Below, one piece after another: positions 48,389-58,799 of a stretch of DNA of 64,000 nt (position 1 is its first letter; each line of letters starts with the position of its first letter). The stretch lies in the NCBI RefSeq assembly GCF_002878395.1, contig NC_061118.1, positions 91,531,016-91,595,015 on the forward strand, in the 5' to 3' direction. Below the pieces are notes generated by a model. It did not search any database and was not told the DNA's origin. It saw only the letters and a program-made list of their open reading frames with translations. Source of the stretch: Capsicum annuum. Its lineage: Eukaryota; Streptophyta; Magnoliopsida; Solanales; Solanaceae. Made by a program: the position numbers and the translations under genes.

Positions 48389-48513
48389 CTCATAAAACCA
48401 AAGACTCATGACAAGCTTTCTGTCACCCATGCACACTTTTCTAGACCCCCATTATGTCTCACACCACCCAAGGATCAGAAATATCGAGGGGCATGAGTCT
48501 TTGGTTTTATGAG
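48389..48513. repeat. Perfect 22-nt inverted repeat with 81-nt spacer
   Basis: The arm at 48389-48410 (TCATAAAACCAAAGACTCAT inside it) is exactly complementary to 48492-48513. Complementarity stops sharply at both sides of the arms. It could be a very short foldback element or the stem of a small-RNA precursor; neither is shown. Confidence 0.9.
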
Positions 48514-50914
48514 GAATGGGGCTGCGTTAATTCTCGTCTTGAGCACTGCTGGTTTCTTGTTTCCGGGTGGGAGTGGCATAGGGGTTTAGCTGCAACGTTC
48601 TGATTGTATAGGAAAGCCCGTGGGCAACACATGTTTGGTGCAGACTAACTTGATTTTGCTAGGATGAGGATTGCAAGTAAATCTTTGGGATATGAAGGAA
48701 AGAGCTAAAGAGGGTGGACAAACAAAGTTGCTCGTTGATTCAAACTCTTTCATCTACGATGCTGAGGCAGGAGAAAATGATACTAAACAAATTTTTTTCG
48801 TGGAGTGGATAAGTGATAATAACTTTTTAACAATTTGAATTTAAAAAAATGGCGTTGCTAAAATTTATTATTTCCATTCTAAATCCTAATGAGCTGAAAC
48901 GGATACTAAAGTAATTGGTGTTTTGTTCTAATTCTTTGCGAAATGAAAGGGATAAGCCCAAAAAATAAAACCATAGTTTCTACTAAAAATTACACAAATA
49001 CACAATTTATATTTCCAATATTACAAAAAATTCTAACTCTCTAAACATATTACAAAAATTCAACTTATACATAGTATATGTCGACTATGTTATGTATATT
49101 AATAGAGAGACAGTAAAGTAATTAAAAACATGTGAGAGAGTATAATTACTTCCAAAAGGGTTGGTGCCCGTGCGCGCATAGGCCTAATGTTTATTAAATC
49201 ATCATGGTTAAAGTTGTTGCTAAGAATATATACATATGTTATTTATACATTATTATGTATGTTATCTACATATTAACTACATGTTTTACAAAAATTGATT
49301 TTTCAACGTAAGGCAAAATAGTAACGTAGTTCGTGACTATATTGGTGGCAACCATATTATCTTCTTAGTAATTGTTGTGATTGTGCGACGCTGTAGTTGA
49401 TAAAATATCTGTTACTAAAGAATTGTTTTTAGTTGTAGATGTGGAGTTCCGTAAGAATGGAATATGGTTAGTTATATCTGGTACCTTGTTAAAATATTGA
49501 TCGTCAAGCAGCAAAACTGTGGCAAAAAGTTTCCAAAACGCAATAATGAGAAGTAGAAAAGGCTAGTAAAAGATAATGTCCCGTCTGTGAAAGATTGATA
49601 TGCTTTCAAAGAAACTGCAGCAACATAAAATTTGAGCCATAGTTAAAAGAAGTCATCTCTTTTTTGTTGATGCTCCAACATTCATTTAAAGGTCTATGCA
49701 TCGCTTTCACCCTAGACATTCAATAAATATAAGATCCACACAGGGATAACAACTTTTTCATTGAACTTAAAATCAATATAGAGGATAACAATTTTCAATT
49801 ACATAACATCATACTATGACTATGAAATTTGACATGCTGCAAAATTAATTAATCATTTCTATTTCATGAAGCAATAATTTGCCAACAAATTCAGCAACTG
49901 AAAGTGCTCATGTAAAGTGACAAAAAAATTATTTTGAGAATCTACAAGCTGGAAAAATCAACACATACAACCACACTGCCTGAGTTAAAAGCTTAAATAT
50001 TTTAGAGGTTTGGAGGAGAGGAACATATAATAATCTCTTTTCCGGCAACATATAATACTTTATGTAGGATTGTCCGAGACTTTATGCTTCTGTCAGTCCA
50101 TAAATCACAACTAAACTCAAAATGATTCCATCCATAACATATTTGCATTTCTCAAAGGTTCTGTTACACAAAAGTACTTTGGAAGAATTGAAACATACAT
50201 CATCTTAAGATGCCACCAGAGAGCTAAGCAAAGAAAAAGAGGAGAAAAAGAAAATTTAAGCAAGTGAAAAAGAAAAACTTATGGAAGAAAAAACTTATTA
50301 AAGACTAAACGGAACTCTTTTAGTTAGACCCTTTAGGTTCAATCAGTCATAATTTGAACTGTGTAGAAAAGATAAAAAAATCAATTAGTGCAACGAAGCT
50401 GATTACGTAGAACAGGTATATATATATATATACATACAAACATAAATATGTGCAAATTAAATCAAATCGAAAAGATGCATAAAGGAACTATAATTTACAC
50501 CGCTCACATCGCAATGCTATAAAAAAAAAACTATAAAAACTTCTTATGCATGCGTAAAAAAAGAGAAAAAATGTAAAAAAAAATAGAACACAGATTATCG
50601 TTGGAATATCAAAACGCTCATCAGAGGATAAGAACAGAGAAACACCAAAGATAGCACAATTAGAACATCACATACTTTGATAGAGACTAAAGAGAGCGTT
50701 GTAGTGTATCTGAAAGTAGATAATTTTTGGTTGCTAATGAATAAGCACAAGACAAAAAGAGAAGCATCGGGAAAAATGACTTGCGGGAAAATAAAAATAG
50801 AGGAATTGGAATTACGTTGGATCCACAAGTAACATTCTTAAAACACGTGGTGAGACCTTTAAATGACGATTCTACCTTTGCTCGTCCAAAAATTCTCACT
50901 TATTATGTAGGAGC
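48514..50914. other. Intergenic sequence without recognised genes
   Basis: A plus-strand frame of 49 codons (48691-48840, MKERAKEGGQTKLLVDSNSF) matches nothing I know. GCCCGTGCGCGCATAGGC followed by CTAAT at 49167-49189 resembles a Helitron 3' hairpin and terminus. A TA repeat lies at about 50417-50433. Minus-strand frames at 50595-50899 lie downstream of the PP2C remnant and look random. Confidence 0.4.
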
Positions 50915-50950
50915 AATAAATAAATAAATAAATATATATATATATATATA
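50915..50950. repeat. (AAAT)n and (TA)n microsatellite
   Basis: AATAAATAAATAAATAAAT is followed by TATATATATATATATATA, ending before CGGTATCC. Confidence 0.95.
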
Positions 50951-50985
50951 CGGTATCCTGGGATAGATTCTCAGATGGATCGAAA

Positions 50986-51160
50986 TTATTCTTTAGACCA
51001 CATAACAATGCATGATGATGTATCATCTATATTTTCTCTATCAACACTTTGATTGCTAACTGCTTGATTGTCTTCTCTTCTTTGACCTTTCTCACGATTT
51101 CAATTGCTTCTTGATTAGACATTACTTGGAGAAATCCACAATCAAAAGCAAGAAAGGAAA
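50986..51160 (-). pseudogene. PP2C protein phosphatase, C-terminal fragment
   Basis: Reading from 51150 downwards on the minus strand gives VMSNQEAIEIVRKVK, then KQLAIK, and after a one-base frame change SVDRENIDDTSSCIVMWSKE and a stop at 50986-50988. Plant PP2C phosphatases end with DGLWKVMSNQEAVD, AAKQL and ESKDDISCIVVRF, which aligns in order. PP2Cs remove phosphate from Ser/Thr; the C-terminal Asp in KDD that helps bind metal is represented by IDD. The rest of the gene lies beyond the copia element on the right. Confidence 0.72.
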
Positions 51161-51165
51161 AAAAG
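51161..51165. other. Target site duplication AAAAG, left copy
   Basis: AAAAG precedes the left LTR and recurs at 57816-57820 after the right LTR, the 5 bp duplication expected of copia integration. Confidence 0.8.
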
Positions 51166-51974
51166 TGTTATCTTTAATGTATTCGGGTACAAGAATCTGT
51201 AAATAAGAAACACACACTTCAACACTAGTTCAAGTCCAAGACAAGAATACTTACGAAGTTCTGTAACACCTTCAACATTAGATTACGAATAATCTATCTA
51301 AGAAGAAATTTTTTCAAGACAAGAAGAGAGTTTGTATTTCAGAAAATTCGTACCTAAACGTGTGGATGAAAGAAGGTTTATATAGTCAACATGTGGCTCT
51401 TCTGAAAAGTGGCAATGGTTCACTTAAAAGGTGTGATCTTTCTGGAAAAGCCATGTCTGTTCGTCCAAAGAATGTGTCTTTTAGGAAGAGGCATACCATT
51501 TCATGAATCAGTGTGTCATTTCGTTGAAGGGCTGCATCCCTTCGTTTCAATACTGCACTGTTTCGAAACACTATTTCGGAATCTACATGCATGCATATAA
51601 ATGGAGTATCAAAACACAGAAAAGAGTTGCATTTTTCCCTTTGGTATTTTCGAACTAAATTTCTGAATTTATGTCAAATAAACTTTGTCCAAAAAGATAC
51701 ATCTCATCGATCGATCATTTTCCAAATCCAAATCCAAATTCGAAGCCGAGCGACGACGACGGCGGCGCGAGGCATCTCTTATTTATTGCCTCACTTACCA
51801 TGTAGAATAAGTGTTCGTTGTTTTAAACACTCACAAGTTCTCTCCTTCCACCAATGTGGGAGAAAGAGTGAACTTTTCAATTTGGGAGTACACTTTCTAA
51901 ATTGGTGTCTCCCTTCTCTACCATTTTTCCTTCATTTTTCATTCACACTTTTTTCATATACTTTGAACCAAACA
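51166..51974 (-). repeat. 3' LTR of the copia element, with internal deletion
   Basis: It starts TGTTATCTTTAATGTATTCG and ends CCAAACA. It aligns with the right LTR except for about 190 bp (56957-57135 of the right copy), missing after CTATCTAAGAAG at about 51305. Confidence 0.88.
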
Positions 51975-51990
51975 ATCCCCCACATGAATG
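51975..51990 (-). other. Polypurine tract of the copia element
   Basis: The plus text ATCCCCCACATG is, on the minus strand, CATGTGGGGGAT immediately before the LTR start TGTTTGG. Confidence 0.7.
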
Positions 51991-52482
51991 GGAAATGGCT
52001 ATTTTTTTCGTAAAATTTTTACGGACAAGTATGTGATCATCAAGCAAAGACTGATTGTATCTAGATAAGTGGGTTTCCCTTTGAACTTTCCGTAGTGAAC
52101 ATGCATCGGATGCACTCGGTCAATCGGTAGATTTGATATCTTTGAACGTCGAGCTTTAGTGTACACCTAGACAACATATGTCACACAACCAGCCTTTTAC
52201 CCTTTATGGTTCTCACGGTTTTGTTCTTTTCAGCCATGAACACGTCCCGATTTTATGAGAGCTTAGAGGATAGGCCTTTACTAATATTCTTCTTGAAGCG
52301 GCTTTCACTTTGCTCCCACATAGGTGATTTCTAAACTTTCAATCCAATAGATTAAATTATTTGGTCAAATCTGTCAAATTTAGATAATCATTAAAAGACT
52401 TTTCACCTTAAGTCTTATCCTTGCTTACTGAACATTGTCTACATCATGAGAATAGGTTGGGTAATTGACAATGTTAAACCTG

Positions 52483-53360
52483 TCAGACACAACTTTGTTT
52501 GATCTCCTTGAACCTAGCTCTTGGGATCTCCAGTCCGCTAGGAGAGTTATCGCCATGCTGACTTGTCCTAGGCCTTAAACCCATTTCCTTGGATATCCTT
52601 CCCACTCTTTCTCTAGATAGGCCTTTTATAAGTGGATTCGACACATTATGCTTTGACTTTGCATAGTCAACAGTAATAATTCCACTAGAGAGAAGTTTCC
52701 TAACGGTATTATGTCTCCGTCGTATATAATGAGATTTACCGTTGTACATCATGCTCCCTGCCCTATCTATTGCCGCTTGGATATCATAGTGTATACATAC
52801 TGGTGCCACTAGTTTGGGCTAATAAGGCATATTTTCCAAAAAATTTTGAAGCCATTCTGCTTCTTCACTGGCTTTATCCAATGCGATAAATTCAGATTCC
52901 ATTGTAGAGCGAGCAATACAAGTCTTTTGGATGATTTTCAAGAGACTGCTCCTCCACCGATAGTAAATACATATCCACTTGTGGATTTTACTTCGTTTGA
53001 TCCGGTGATCCAATTTGCATCGCTATATCCTTCAAGTACCGCATGATATTTATTATAATGCAAGGCATAGTCTTGAGTGTATTTAAGATACCCTAAAACT
53101 CTTTTCATTTCCATACAATAAGTTTTGTTGGGATTACTTGTGTACCGACTTAATTTACTAATAGCGCATGCTATATCTAGTCGTGTACAGTTCATTATAT
53201 ACATTAAACATCCCAATACTCTTGCGTACTCTAATTATGAGTCACTTTCACCTTCATTCTTTAAGTGCAAAGCTTACATCCAAAGGAGTCTTGACAATAC
53301 CGAATTCCATATACTTGAATTTGTCAAGTACCTTTTCGATATAATGAGACTATGACAATG
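52483..53360 (-). pseudogene. RNase H region of the copia polyprotein
   Basis: The frames show RVLGCLMYIMNCTRLDIAC-like text (MGCLMYIMNCTRLDIACAIS), LSRYTSNPNKTYCMEMKRVL and LEGYSDANWITGSNEVKSTS, carrying the Asp of SDADW. ARSTMESEFIALDKASEEAE, with the catalytic Glu, and HYIRRRHNTVRKLL follow. This is the end of the copia polyprotein, which degrades RNA in the hybrid. Stops near 52816 and frame changes near 52935 and 53220 break it. The last 40 codons (SQHGDNSPSGLEI) are a variable tail. Confidence 0.88.
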
Positions 53361-53367
53361 TCAACCC

Positions 53368-54075
53368 TTATGGAGTTCTATGGATTCTTATACCTAAGAT
53401 CACATCCGCAACTTCAAGGTTTTTCATATCGAACTTGCTTTCGAGCATTCGTTTTGTTGCATTTATGTCTGAAATGTCTCTACTGATGATCAACATATCA
53501 TCCACATATAAACAAACAATGACTTGGTGATTCAGAGTGTCTTTAATGTAAACATATTTATCACATTCATTTATTTTAAACCCGTTTGCCAACATGGTTT
53601 GGTCAAACTTCGCATGTTATTGTTTAGGTGCTTGCTTTAGTCCATACAATGACTTAATAAGTTTACACACCTTATTCTCCTTTCCTGGAACCACAAAACC
53701 CTCAGGTTGTTCTAGGTAAATTTCTTTCTCCAATTCTCCATTTAGAAATATGGTTTTCATATCCATTTGATGGATTTCAAGACCATATACTGCCACCAAG
53801 GCAATTAACATTCAAATCAATGTGATCCTTGTTACTGGCGAGTATGTATCAAAGTAATCAAGGCCTTCTTTTTGCTTGAAGCCTTTTACTACAAGTCTTG
53901 CCTTGTATTTTTCAATAGTACCATCCGCTTTCATTTTTCTTTTGAAGATCCATTTAGAACCTAAAGGTTTATTTCCTGGAGGAAGATCAACCAATTCCCA
54001 CATATGGTTACTTAAGATTGAATCAATCTCACTATTGACTACCTCTTTCCAAAATGATGAGTCTGACGACGACAT
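53368..54075 (-). pseudogene. Reverse transcriptase of the copia polyprotein
   Basis: From 54075 downwards: FWKEVVNSEIDSI, WELVDLPPGNKPLGSKWIFK, KARLVVKGFKQKEGLDYFDT, YSPVTRI, then IHQMDMKTIFLNGELEKEIY, QPEGFVVPGK, SLYGLKQAPK and, after a stop at about 53615, VCLYVDDMLIISRD with the YVDD catalytic centre. All landmark copia RT motifs are present across three frames. The first catalytic Asp region reads QMDMKT where active copies have QMDVKTAFLNG. Confidence 0.92.
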
Positions 54076-54213
54076 CGCTTCTTTAAATGTTTGAGGCTCA
54101 TTTTCTAAGAGAAATATTACAAAATCTGATCCAAATGTAGTAGAAGTTCTTTTACGTGTACTACATCTTGGATTCTCTTCATTATGTACATTCTCACTTG
54201 GTTTATCTCAAGA

Positions 54214-55522
54214 TCATTTAGACCCTCTACTAGACTGTTCATGTCTAGTTTTATACGGGTAAATATTTTTAAAGAATTCAGCATTATCTGATTCAATTAC
54301 TGTATTTTTATTTATATCCAGATGTTCGGATTTATGAACCAAAAACCGACATACTTTACTATTTTTAGCATATTCTATGAACACGCAGTCCACAGTCTTA
54401 GGTCCTATCTTAATTCTCTTAGGCATAGGAACTTGGAACTTTGCTAGACACCCCCACACTTTGAAATATTTTAAGTTGGGTTTCCTTCCTTTCTATTTTT
54501 CATAAGGAATTGATTGTGTCTTACAATGGGAAACTCTATTGAGTATACGATTGGCTGTAAGGATAGCCTCCCCCCACAAGTTTTGTGGTAAACCGAAACT
54601 TATAAGCATGACATTCATCATTTTCTTCAAAGTTTGGTTTTTCTTTTTCGTATTTACGTTAGAGAGGTGAATATAGGGCCGTAGTTTGATGAACAATTCT
54701 ATTCTCTACACATATTTTGGCGAAGGGAGATTCATATTCTCCGCCCCTATCGCTTTTTATCATTTTTATCTTATTCTCTAACTGATTTTCTACTTCAATT
54801 TTTTATTGTCTAAACGTATCTATTGCTTCATCCTTACTATTTAGCAAGTAGATATAACAATATCTAGTGCAATCATCAATAAGAGTTATGAAATACTTTT
54901 TTCCACCACGTGATGGTGTTGACTTTATATCACAAATGTCAGTGTGTACTAAGTCTAAAGGATTGGAATTCCTTTCAGCAGACTTACAAGGATGCTTTGC
55001 ATACTTTGATTCCACATATGTTTGACACTTTGATTTATTGCACTCAAAGTTTGGTAAAACTTCTAAGTTAATCAATTTTCATAACGTTTTGTAATTAACA
55101 TGGCCTAAATGTTTATGCCATAAATTATAAGACTCAAGCAAATAAGAAGAATTTAAACTTTTATTTATTTCAACATTCATTACATTTATCTTATAAAGGC
55201 CCTTGGTGAGATAGCATTTTCCTACATACACTTCTTCTTTGCTAATTATAATTTTTCCAAAAACGATTACACATTTGAATCCGTTCTTGTCTAGAAGTGA
55301 AACAAAAATCAAGTTCCTACGTAATTCTGGAACGTACAAGACATTGTTAAGTGTCATGACCTTTCCTGAAGTCATTTTCAAGCCTAATTTTCCTGTTTCT
55401 TCTACCTTAGCCGTAGCGGAGTTAGCCATGTAGATCATTTCTTTCACTTGAACCGGAGCGAATGGCGAAAACAACTCTTCATTGGCACAACATGGCGGGT
55501 GACACCAGAATCCATCCACCAC
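54214..55522 (-). pseudogene. Integrase and protease-integrase junction of the copia polyprotein
   Basis: The frame 55079-55522 covers the region after protease (LYVPELRRNLIFVSLLDKNG) and the integrase zinc finger start (LWHKHLGHVNYKTL). The finger continues at 55075 as KCQTYVESK, where the last Cys of the CxxC pair has become Tyr. The catalytic core shows VHTDICDI with the first Asp, FITLIDDCTRYCYIYLL, and in a further frame IKSDRGGEYE with the second. Later frames (54493-54696, 54214-54459) hold NVMLISFGLPQNLWGEAI and the C-terminal GCLAKFQVPMPKRIKIGPKT. The frames are separated by stops. Confidence 0.88.
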
Positions 55523-56568
55523 TCACGAGGATTTCCCACCAAGTTGCATTCTGAAAACATAGCACACAGATCATCACATTCTTTATTAGACTCAATCATA
55601 TTTTCTTGGTCCTTTTTCTTGCCTTTCTTAGGGGCACGACAATCCATTGACTTATGGCCAATCTTGCCACAATTGAAGCACTTTCCCTTGAATTTCTTCT
55701 TGGGTTGATGGCTTCCTTGTTCAGCTTTCTTTCTTTTCTTAGAATTGTTTTGGTCATCTTCTACAATATGTGCACCATTAATTATAGAATTCCCTTTTGA
55801 CCTTTTCTCGGTAGCCTTATTATCCTCTCTAATACGTAGTCAGACAATAATATCTTCGATAGTCATCTCCTTGCATTTGTGCTTCAAGTAGTTTTTAAAG
55901 TCTTTCCACATAGGTGATAGCTTCTCAATGATCGCTGCTACTTGAAATGGTTCATTCATAATCAAACCTACAAAACAGTTTATGTGAGTACTAAGAACAT
56001 TTAAAATTTATTCAACTAAGTTATTTTATAAAGATATACCTTCTGCTAGGAGATCGTGAATGATTACTTACAATTCCTGCACTTGAGAGACAACCGATTT
56101 GCTATCTATCATTTTAAAGTCCAAGAACCTTGCAACAAAGAATTTCTTAATTCCCACATCCTCTGTCTTGTATTTTCATTCTAGTGCCCGCCACAATTCC
56201 TTCGATGTCTTAGTTCCACTGTAAATATTTTAGAGGTCATCTTGGAGACCACTCAATATATAATTCCTGCAAAGGAATTCCGAGTGTTTTTAAGCTTCTA
56301 CAATCATGAAATGCTCTTTCTCTGAGGTTCTCTCGGGAACCTCAGGAGCATCCTCAGTAGTGAACCTTTGAAGGCATAGAGTGGTGAGGTAAAAGAACAT
56401 CTTTTGCTGCCATCGCTTAAAGTTAATGCCCATAAATTTTTCGGGCTTCTCCGCAGGTGCCATTGGTTGTGGAGCATTTGCTCGATTTGTTGAAGCAATG
56501 CTAGTTGCCCCCACAGTCATAGAAGCATCTTGTATTTGACTTTCGTTAGTCATTTTTCCTGTCATCAC
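55523..56568 (-). pseudogene. gag and protease of the copia polyprotein
   Basis: Gag begins near 56568 (MTGKMTNESQIQDAS) with KFMGINFKRWQQKMFFYLTT, matching the F.G.NF..W......L core of copia gag. Broken frames run to a zinc knuckle of the form CX2CX4HX4C (CFNCGKIGHKSMDC at about 55690-55650). The protease start is visible as WWMDSGVTRHV near 55508-55540, where DSG is the active-site motif. At least five in-frame stops lie between 55700 and 56290. Confidence 0.85.
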
Positions 56569-56814
56569 AAGACAATAAAATTTAGTATTTTCAGAATACT
56601 ATTTATAAAGCTAAGCAACTTTAAACTCTTCTTCTTGTTTCTAGTTAACGATGAAGTTTTTATGACTTCCAATCGTCAACCGAATGATCTTTAACTTGTG
56701 ATGAAGATTTTATGTCTTTGAATCACTAGTTAAGTTCAAATAGAGTAGAAATCTTAAAGCTTTAATCTTCAAAAACAAGCAATACAGATTCTGCAAGGGT
56801 TTATTCCTTAAGAT

Positions 56815-57815
56815 TGATATCTTTTATGTATTCGGGTAGAAGAATCTATAAATAAGAAACAAAAACTTCAACACTAGTTCAAGTCTAAGACAAGAACACT
56901 TATGAAGTTTTGCAACACCTTCAACACTAGATTACGAATAATCTATCTAAGAAGTGTGTTAAGATTCAGAAAAGAGATGAAACAGAATTTAAGACCAAGT
57001 CTTCCGAATTCACGGAGTGTCCTTAAGGAATAATTCCCCTCACTGTACCCGAGGTTTTGGAATCTTCCTCCCAGGATAAAATAGCCTTCAATTTTACAAT
57101 AGCGGTACCTCAAATTATTGTATTTCAAGAAGAGAAAGTCTTTCAAGACAAGAAGAGAGTTTGTATTTCAAAAAATTCATACCTAAACCTGTGGATAAAA
57201 GCAGGTTTATATAGCCAACATGTGCCTCTTCTGAAAAGTGGCAATGGTTCACTTAAAAGGTGTGACCTTTCTGGAAAAACCATGTCTGTTCGTCCAAAGA
57301 ATATGTTTTTTTTTAACAGGCATACCATTTCATGAATCAGTGTGTCATTTTTTTGAAGGGTTGCATCCCTTCATTTCAGCTCTGTATTATTTCGAAACAC
57401 TATTTCGAAATCTACATGCATGCTTATAAATGGAGTATCAAAACACAGAAAAAAGTTGTATTTTTCCCTTTGGTATTTTAGAACTGAATTTCTGAATTTT
57501 TGTCAAATAAACTTTGTCCAAAAATATATATCTCATCGATCGATCATTTTCCATATCCAAATCCAAATCCAAAATCCAAGTTCGCAGCCGAGCGAGTGAG
57601 CGACGGCGAGAGGCATCTCTTATTTCTTGACTCACTTACCATGCGGAGTAAGTGTTCCTTATTTTAAACACTCACAAGTTTTCTTCTTCCACCAATGTGG
57701 GAGAAAGAGTGAACCTTCTGATTTGGGAGTACACTTTCTAAATTGGTGTCTCCCTTCTCCACTATATTTCCTTCATTTTTCATTCACACTTTTTTCATAT
57801 ACTTTGAACCCAACA
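56815..57815 (-). repeat. 5' LTR of the copia element
   Basis: It starts TGATATCTTTTATGTATTCG and ends CCCAACA, followed by AAAAG. It is the fuller of the two LTR copies at 1001 bp and contains the segment 56957-57135 that is absent from the left copy. Confidence 0.88.
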
Positions 57816-57820
57816 AAAAG

Positions 57821-57990
57821 TACACCTAAGAGTGCCAACACAGAAAGGGATATTTGGAACAAAATACACTTTCCATTGATCATGAGTTGCAACTTGCAAG
57901 TATGAGAAGATTTGTATCTACATCAACATCGATATTTGTCACATCAAAATCAGAGCTCAAGTGTAAGTTCAAAATTCTTTTGACTCTTTA
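57821..57990 (-). pseudogene. PP2C protein phosphatase fragment, upstream part
   Basis: On the minus strand from about 57970 the text reads LHLSSDFDVTNIDVDVDTN and continues LLILAS. Plant PP2Cs have here LSSDPDVTxxxVDxDTD and LLILASDGLWKVM. After LILAS the reading is lost, with a DQWKV-like piece some 10 bases on. It is the 5' neighbour of the fragment at 50986-51160 once the copia element is removed. The other exons of the gene would lie to the right but are not seen before the CACTA end at 58222. Confidence 0.7.
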
Positions 57991-58234
57991 ATATTTCCTA
58001 AATAGAAACTTTCAGCTCCTTTTGTATTTCATGAGAAATGAAGTGAACAGAATCATTACTGCAACAGAATTCAGGAGATTAATATTCAAATCTTTTAGCG
58101 CTACAAAATTTACAGTTGTGAATAGCTTTAAAAAGGACATAACTAATTTCTTCTTGTATATTACTCATGTGGTCAAGTTGTTAGAAATCATTACTTGCAT
58201 GCATATTGAATTATAGTATCACACTACTAAAAAG

Positions 58235-58620
58235 AAAGAGGAAAATCGACCACAAAAATCGATCACAAGTGGTCGATTTTCCTCAAATTTCGACCACAAA
58301 ATCGATCAAATAGCGTGATCGATAAATTAGTGGTAGCTTTTTAAAAATCGACCACTTGTGGTCGTTTTTTTTTAAAATATATATATATTTTAAAAATTTA
58401 TTATTATTTTATTAAAATGAAAAAAAAATAATTTTTTTTAAAAAATTCAAAATAAATCGACCACAAGTGGTCGGTTTTTATTAATTAATTTTAATAGAAA
58501 ACCAACCACTTATGGTAAATTTTATATTAAAATTAATTAATTAATTTTATAAAAATCGACCACTTTCTGCAAAAAAATTTAAGAAATCGCTCACTTGTGG
58601 TCAGTTTTTCTGATTTTTTT
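58235..58620. repeat. Subterminal repeats of the CACTA element
   Basis: About eight copies, in both orientations, of an ATCGACCACWWGTGGTCGAT-type palindrome occur (for example near 58256, 58347, 58456, 58500 and 58590). In En/Spm the subterminal repeats are the binding sites of the element-encoded TNPA-type protein. Confidence 0.85.
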
Positions 58621-58799
58621 TAAAAAATAAAAATCAACAAATGGTCCAATATGCAATGCAATAACAATAAACCAAATGTAACAACTACAATACATACAAA
58701 ATGTACAACAAAAGTGTAAAAGTGTAAAAACTACAATCATACATACAAAAGTGTACAAACTACAACAAAATATATAAATCCATAGTACAACACATACAA

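Larger units (their letters stand above)
51166..57815 (-). mobile_element. Ty1/copia LTR retrotransposon, structurally complete but decayed
   Basis: Two LTRs with TG...CA ends (51166-51974, 56815-57815) and matching AAAAG duplications enclose 4.8 kb of interior. On the minus strand the order is gag with zinc knuckle, protease, integrase, RT, RNase H, the copia order. The tract beside the left LTR (CCCCCAC, minus GTGGGGG) serves as PPT. I could not match the sequence beside the right LTR to the usual initiator-Met PBS. The frames contain about ten stops. The gag and IN text suggests the Tork side of copia, which is not certain. Confidence 0.9.

Noticed and set aside
51409..52013. Plus-strand frames of 63 and 140 codons, and the matching 57238-57905 frames
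   Set aside because: They are readings of the copia LTR and appear twice because the LTR does.
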